Origin: JBBIWA01 sp037439425
Lineage (GTDB): Bacteria; Acidobacteriota; Blastocatellia; RBC074
Length of the DNA: 8,198 nucleotides
Direction: 5' to 3'
Assembly (NCBI GenBank): GCA_037439425.1
Contig: JBBIWA010000121.1
Location: 1-8,198, forward strand
The notes under the pieces were generated by a model that did not search any database, was not told the DNA's origin, and saw only the letters and a list, made by a program, of their open reading frames with translations. Below, piece by piece: positions 5,320 to 8,198 of the stretch (the stretch's first letter is position 1; each line of letters starts with the position of its first letter). A program made the position numbers and the translations under genes.

Positions 5320-6540
5320 ATGATTGCGGTTGCCATGAGTGGTGGGGTTGATAGTTCCACAACTGCAGCCCTGCTCAAAAGTCAAGGATATGATTTAGTC
5401 GGCTTTTCGATGCAGCTCTGGAATCAGCGACGCATCAATGTGGGGCCGGATGGTGAAGCTTTGCCTTCGCGTTGCTGTTCGCTTGATGATCTCTACGACG
5501 CGCGCGCGGTAGCCAACAAACTCGGCATCCCTTTCTACGTGGTCAATCTCGAAGAGGAATTCGAGCGCGACGTGGTGCGCCCATTTGTCAAGCAATATCT
5601 TGCCGGGCGCACGCCCAGCCCGTGTGTGGCCTGCAATTCATTTCTCAAGTTCGACAAGCTGGTGGAACTGGCCAAGATTGTGGAGGCGGAGAAGGTCGCC
5701 ACCGGCCATTATGCGCGCGTAGAGTATGACAGGCAGCGGGGGCGCTGGCTACTGCTGCGCGGCGTCAACCGGGCGAAGGATCAATCCTATTTTCTTTTTG
5801 AGCTGACACAGGAGCAATTGGGCTACGCCATGTTTCCGCTCGGCGGGATGACCAAAGAGCAGGTGCGCGCCATTGCCGAGGCTGCCGGGCTACCAACGGC
5901 CCAGAAGCCGGAAAGCCAGGAGATATGCTTCATTCCGGATGGCAACTATGCGCGCTTCATCGAACGCTACCTGGCTGAAGCCAAAAGCGGCTCGTGGCGG
6001 CCCGCGAGCGAGAATGAGCTGCCGGTGATCAACGCTTCGGCCAGCCTCCAAGAACAATTCGATGAGCTTGCTCAGGCACAGCTTGCTCCGGGCGAAATTG
6101 TGTCAACCACAGGCGAAGTGCTTGGCCAGCACAAGGGCATTCACAGCTACACCATCGGGCAGCGACGCGGGCTTGGAATCTCCGCCGCCCAGCCGCTTTA
6201 CGTAGTGCAGATTGACGCGCCGCGCAATCGCGTCGTCGTCGGCACGAGTGACGCACTGCTCAGACGTGAGATGAAAGTCATCCGCCCCAACTGGATTGCC
6301 ATCGCAGAGCTGACCAGGCCACGGCGCGTCTCTGTTAAGATTCGCTCGCGCGCCGAAGAAGCAATGGCTACCATTGCGCCACAAGCGGATGCCTCAGTGC
6401 TGGTTACCTTCGACGAGCCGCAGCGCGCCATTACCCCCGGGCAGGCAGCCGTCTTTTATGATGGGGAGATCGTCATCGGTGGCGGCTGGATCGCTGCTTC
6501 TGAGGCAGCCGTCCGAGAGTGTCATCCACCTTCAGTTTGA
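5320..6540 (+). CDS. mnmA: tRNA-specific 2-thiouridylase MnmA
   Basis: A 406-residue cytoplasmic enzyme that activates C2 of U34 in tRNA-Lys, -Glu and -Gln with ATP and transfers sulfur to make 2-thiouridine. The PP-loop is SGGVDSS (7-13). PSRCCSLDDLYDAR (49-62) is the variant common outside enterobacteria. The first catalytic cysteine is Cys105 in PCVACN, equivalent to E. coli Cys102. GHYARV is at 129-134, KDQSYFLF at 153-160, and the second catalytic cysteine is Cys203 in ICFIPDGNY. The central and C-terminal tRNA-binding domains follow, with HSYTIGQRRGLG (275-286) and TPGQAAVFYDGEIVIGGGWI near the end. It has AAGGA before the ATG. It is about 40 residues longer than E. coli MnmA, mostly from an insert at roughly 219-250. 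The gene is a stand-alone plus-strand unit, divergent from the ATPase operon and convergent with the dehydrogenase. The assignment is secure. Confidence 0.97.
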   Translation: MIAVAMSGGVDSSTTAALLKSQGYDLVGFSMQLWNQRRINVGPDGEALPSRCCSLDDLYDARAVANKLGIPFYVVNLEEEFERDVVRPFVKQYLAGRTPSPCVACNSFLKFDKLVELAKIVEAEKVATGHYARVEYDRQRGRWLLLRGVNRAKDQSYFLFELTQEQLGYAMFPLGGMTKEQVRAIAEAAGLPTAQKPESQEICFIPDGNYARFIERYLAEAKSGSWRPASENELPVINASASLQEQFDELAQAQLAPGEIVSTTGEVLGQHKGIHSYTIGQRRGLGISAAQPLYVVQIDAPRNRVVVGTSDALLRREMKVIRPNWIAIAELTRPRRVSVKIRSRAEEAMATIAPQADASVLVTFDEPQRAITPGQAAVFYDGEIVIGGGWIAASEAAVRECHPPSV

Positions 6541-6568
6541 ATGGCGGGATGGTTGGGGAGCAGCCTTC

Positions 6569-6591
6569 GTCGAGTAGAAGGTCGAGTAGAA
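6569..6591 (+). repeat. Tandem 11 bp direct repeat
   Basis: GTCGAGTAGAA occurs at 6569-6579 and again at 6581-6591, separated by one base; a partial echo, ATCGAGTA, follows at about 6607-6614. It is probably a small slippage duplication downstream of mnmA. Confidence 0.6.
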
Positions 6592-6646
6592 TAATAATAT
6601 CCTCCATCGAGTATGCTTTGTATTCCTTGTGACTCCTCTCTTTCGA

Positions 6647-6662
6647 TGTGAGCCGTGTCACA
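6647..6662. promoter_or_regulatory. Perfect CRP/FNR-superfamily-like palindrome
   Basis: TGTGAGCCGTGTCACA matches the TGTGA-N6-TCACA consensus of CRP-type regulators exactly. It lies between two converging genes, so it is not placed to control either start. It may be coincidental, part of an unrecognised transcript, or a decayed site. Only the match itself is seen. Confidence 0.3.
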
Positions 6663-6817
6663 CAATTCAACCATCAGCCGACTAATGGCAGTTGTGGATT
6701 GATAACCCTTCAGTTCGAAATCTTTTATCGACCATTATTGGTGGGGTTCCAAAAGGCTGTTGGTATAACAGTGGACAACGGGAAATTAACAAGGGACAAG
6801 GCGCAATTCCGCAGACT

Positions 6818-6831
6818 CCGTTGAAAAACGG
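6818..6831 (-). terminator. Weak stem-loop after the dehydrogenase gene
   Basis: CCGTT-GAAA-AACGG (plus strand) lies about 12 bp beyond the dehydrogenase stop. The stem has five pairs and no U-tract follows on the minus strand. It is in the right place for a terminator but is structurally poor. Confidence 0.2.
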
Positions 6832-6842
6832 GCTGTTGGGGT

Positions 6843-7877
6843 TCAGATCACGTTGCGCGGGGTTCTGCCTGAGAGCGCATCAATCGCGTTTTCGACCGCC
6901 AGCAAGGCCATAGCTGTGCGCGTTTCGTGCGTCGCACTGCCAATGTGGGGTAGCAGCACGACCTGCTTCATGGTCAGTAGCTCGGGACTAACCTGCGGCT
7001 CATATTCGTAAACATCTAATCCGGCTCCGGCCAGTTGCCCGGCTTTGAGCGCAGCTACCAGAGCAGCTTCATCTACTACCGGACCGCGCGAGGTATTGAT
7101 CAGGTAGGCTGTAGGTTTCATCCGCGCGAGCGCTTCTCGATCGATCAGGTGACGAGTGGCAGCGGCCAGCGGCACGTGCAGCGTGATAATGTCGGATTGA
7201 GCGAGCAATTCTCTGAAACTGCTTCGCCTGGGGGTCAAACCGTTTTGCAAAGCGCTAGCACTGATTGGAGCGGGCAGTGTTTCTCTTGACCGCTGACCGA
7301 GCCGGCCCGTCGTGCGAACCGGCTCGTCGCGAAAAGCGATCTCGTCTCGCCCGCAATAAAGCACCGACAGGCCAAAGCTAGCTGCTCGTCGCCCTACCGC
7401 GTGCCCGATTCGCCCGTAGCCGATGATGCCAAGAGTTTTGCCTGTCAGCTCTGTGCCCAGGAAAAGCTCGAAGTCCCAGGCCGTGAACTTGCCGGCGCGC
7501 ACATAGGCATCAGCTTCAACGAGGCGGCGAGTGACTGCCAAAATCAAGGCCATTGTCAAATCAGCCGTTGCTTCGGTTAACACATCAGGAGTATTAGTGA
7601 CAAAGATCTGACGTCGCTGCGCTGCCTCAACGTCTATATTGTTGTAGCCGACCGCGACGTTGGCAATCACCCGCAGCTTTTCGGCAGCAGCAATAACTTC
7701 ACTATCAATCTGGTCAGTGAGCAGACAGATCAGCCCATCAGCCTGGCGCACGCCAGCCAGAAGTGCAGCGCGACTGAGTTGGCCGCGGTCGCAGCCGATT
7801 TCGTAATCGCAGACTTCACCCAGCCGGTCGAGAGCCTTTGCCGGGAGTCTTCTGGTGAGGAAAACTTTCGGACGCAT
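6843..7877 (-). CDS. D-isomer-specific 2-hydroxyacid dehydrogenase (glyoxylate/hydroxypyruvate reductase-like)
   Basis: A 344-residue NAD(P)-dependent oxidoreductase that interconverts a 2-keto acid and its D-2-hydroxy acid. The substrate-binding half includes NVAVGYNNIDVEAA (73-86) and the TNTPDVLTEATADLTMALIL stretch (94-113), which resembles glyoxylate reductases and D-glycerate dehydrogenases. The Rossmann dinucleotide motif is GYGRIG (153-158). The catalytic triad is Arg264 in NTSRGPVVDE, Glu293 in DVYEYEP and His311 in LLPHIGSATHETR. Glyoxylate or hydroxypyruvate is the likeliest substrate, but phosphoglycerate-type or other keto acids cannot be excluded by eye. It lacks the C-terminal ACT domain of long SerA enzymes. 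A Ser/Arg/Pro-rich stretch at about 184-219 makes it some 25-30 residues longer than usual. ATG 7877 gives the expected N-terminus (RPKVFLTRRLP), although no clear Shine-Dalgarno precedes it. It is probably monocistronic. Confidence 0.93.
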   Translation of the reverse strand: MRPKVFLTRRLPAKALDRLGEVCDYEIGCDRGQLSRAALLAGVRQADGLICLLTDQIDSEVIAAAEKLRVIANVAVGYNNIDVEAAQRRQIFVTNTPDVLTEATADLTMALILAVTRRLVEADAYVRAGKFTAWDFELFLGTELTGKTLGIIGYGRIGHAVGRRAASFGLSVLYCGRDEIAFRDEPVRTTGRLGQRSRETLPAPISASALQNGLTPRRSSFRELLAQSDIITLHVPLAAATRHLIDREALARMKPTAYLINTSRGPVVDEAALVAALKAGQLAGAGLDVYEYEPQVSPELLTMKQVVLLPHIGSATHETRTAMALLAVENAIDALSGRTPRNVI

Positions 7878-7950
7878 GACGGCGGCGAATGTATCACAGC
7901 TGCAGGCTTGGACTCAATTGCGGGTCAAACGCTTTCGTGCCCCCAGCTCT

Positions 7951-7968
7951 GAAGAATCCCGATTCTTC
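7951..7968. terminator. Palindromic stem-loop 3' of the edge gene
   Basis: GAAGAATCCCGATTCTTC is a perfect palindrome with 7-8 bp arms. It lies about 110 bp beyond the stop of the minus-strand edge gene and 73 bp upstream of the dehydrogenase start. No T-run follows on either strand, so termination is uncertain; a regulator-binding site is equally possible. Confidence 0.3.
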
Positions 7969-7975
7969 GCAAAAG

Positions 7976-7998
7976 AAGTGGAGCCAAGATAGCCACTT
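7976..7998. repeat. Second stem-loop, 7 bp from the first
   Basis: AAGTGG (7976-7981) and CCACTT (7993-7998) pair around an 11-base loop. Together with the stem at 7951-7968 it makes a two-hairpin cluster between the edge gene and the dehydrogenase gene. Its role is unknown. Confidence 0.3.
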
Positions 7999-8077
7999 GC
8001 AAAGAGACCGTAAATCTTCGCGATGGCGGTTTCTCGTCCTGTTGAAGAGCTATTTTTTATCTCCTGAAAGAGTCCTC

Positions 8078-8198
8078 TCATTTCCCGAAGATTGAAATGT
8101 CAAAAACGGAATTCTCAATGGCAGGCTTAACGCCCAAGCCAGTGTAAAGCGTCTCAGGCAGATGCAGATAACGAAGCACATCCACCAACAACCCCGGC
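8078..8198 (-). CDS. C-terminal fragment of an unidentified protein
   Basis: A frame open from the right edge to a TGA at 8078-8080 encodes 39 residues, beginning PGLLVDVLRYLHLP and ending FDISIFGK. The composition is protein-like: alternating hydrophobics suggest a helix (LLVDVLRYLHL) followed by a short strand (VFDISIF). It is too short for family assignment and I do not recognise it. The rest of the gene lies outside the window. It would be transcribed in the same direction as the dehydrogenase, with about 200 bp between them, so they may or may not share a transcript. Confidence 0.45.
   Translation of the reverse strand, partial: PGLLVDVLRYLHLPETLYTGLGVKPAIENSVFDISIFGK

Larger units (their letters stand above)
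6541..6842. other. Convergent intergenic region
   Basis: 302 bp between the 3' ends of mnmA and the dehydrogenase gene. It holds a short direct repeat (6569-6591), a perfect TGTGA-N6-TCACA palindrome (6647-6662) and a weak stem CCGTT-GAAA-AACGG (6818-6831) near the end of the dehydrogenase gene. No convincing intrinsic terminator with a T-run was found for either gene. Short frames here are without ribosome binding sites or recognisable products. Confidence 0.5.

Noticed and set aside
6521..6676. Short minus-strand frames, including one starting MVELCDTAH, overlapping the end of mnmA
   Set aside because: They have no ribosome binding site and no known product, and they read through the 11 bp direct repeat and antisense mnmA sequence.
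7888..7917. Promoter TTGAGT-N18-TACATT upstream of the dehydrogenase gene
   Set aside because: Both boxes match only 4 of 6 bases, and the start point would fall only a few bases before the ATG. Too weak to list as a feature.

Overview
The window reads as chromosomal DNA from a free-living bacterium of moderately high G+C. It carries four complete protein genes, the tail of a fifth, and an unusually repeat-rich first kilobase. No phage, plasmid, transposase, CRISPR, rRNA or tRNA gene was seen. The A/B repeat array, the AATTCGCAAT-type low-complexity tract and the orphan MoxR/VWA pair resemble what I recall of soil Acidobacteriota (Blastocatellia-like) genomes. That taxonomic guess is weak, because no marker gene here settles it.

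Layout. Positions 1-1152 hold no credible gene. Positions 72-757 contain six degenerate copies of a roughly 45-60 bp repeat (A). Each copy joins a short hairpin of variable sequence to a conserved GACTCCTSCGGAARAT-like tail. Two copies of an ~90 bp element (B), the second bounded by perfect 15 bp inverted repeats, lie between A copies, and the A-B-A block is itself present twice. A low-complexity AATTCGCAAT tract, a pair of small palindromic repeats and a stem-loop just 3' of the next operon complete this region. Positions 1153-5186 (minus strand) are a two-gene operon: a MoxR-type AAA+ ATPase of the CbbQ/NirQ/NorQ/GpvN family, then a 1039-residue NorD/CbbO-like von Willebrand factor A protein. 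After a divergent promoter interval comes mnmA (5320-6540, plus), the tRNA 2-thiouridylase. A 302 bp convergent intergenic region follows, holding a perfect TGTGA-N6-TCACA palindrome, and then a D-2-hydroxyacid dehydrogenase (6843-7877, minus). The right edge carries the last 39 codons of an unidentified minus-strand gene.

How the genes relate. The ATPase and the VWA protein almost certainly work as one chaperone machine: MoxR ATPases remodel or activate a client that the VWA partner recruits through its metal-ion-dependent adhesion site. The usual clients, nitric oxide reductase (norCB) and Rubisco (cbbLS), are not in the window. The VWA protein also has a long N-terminal helical-repeat region that classical NorD and CbbO lack as far as I know, so the client is open. 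mnmA and the dehydrogenase are housekeeping and central-metabolism genes with no evident link to the pair. The best candidates for something undescribed are the hairpin repeat family with co-varying stems and the repeat-bearing VWA protein.
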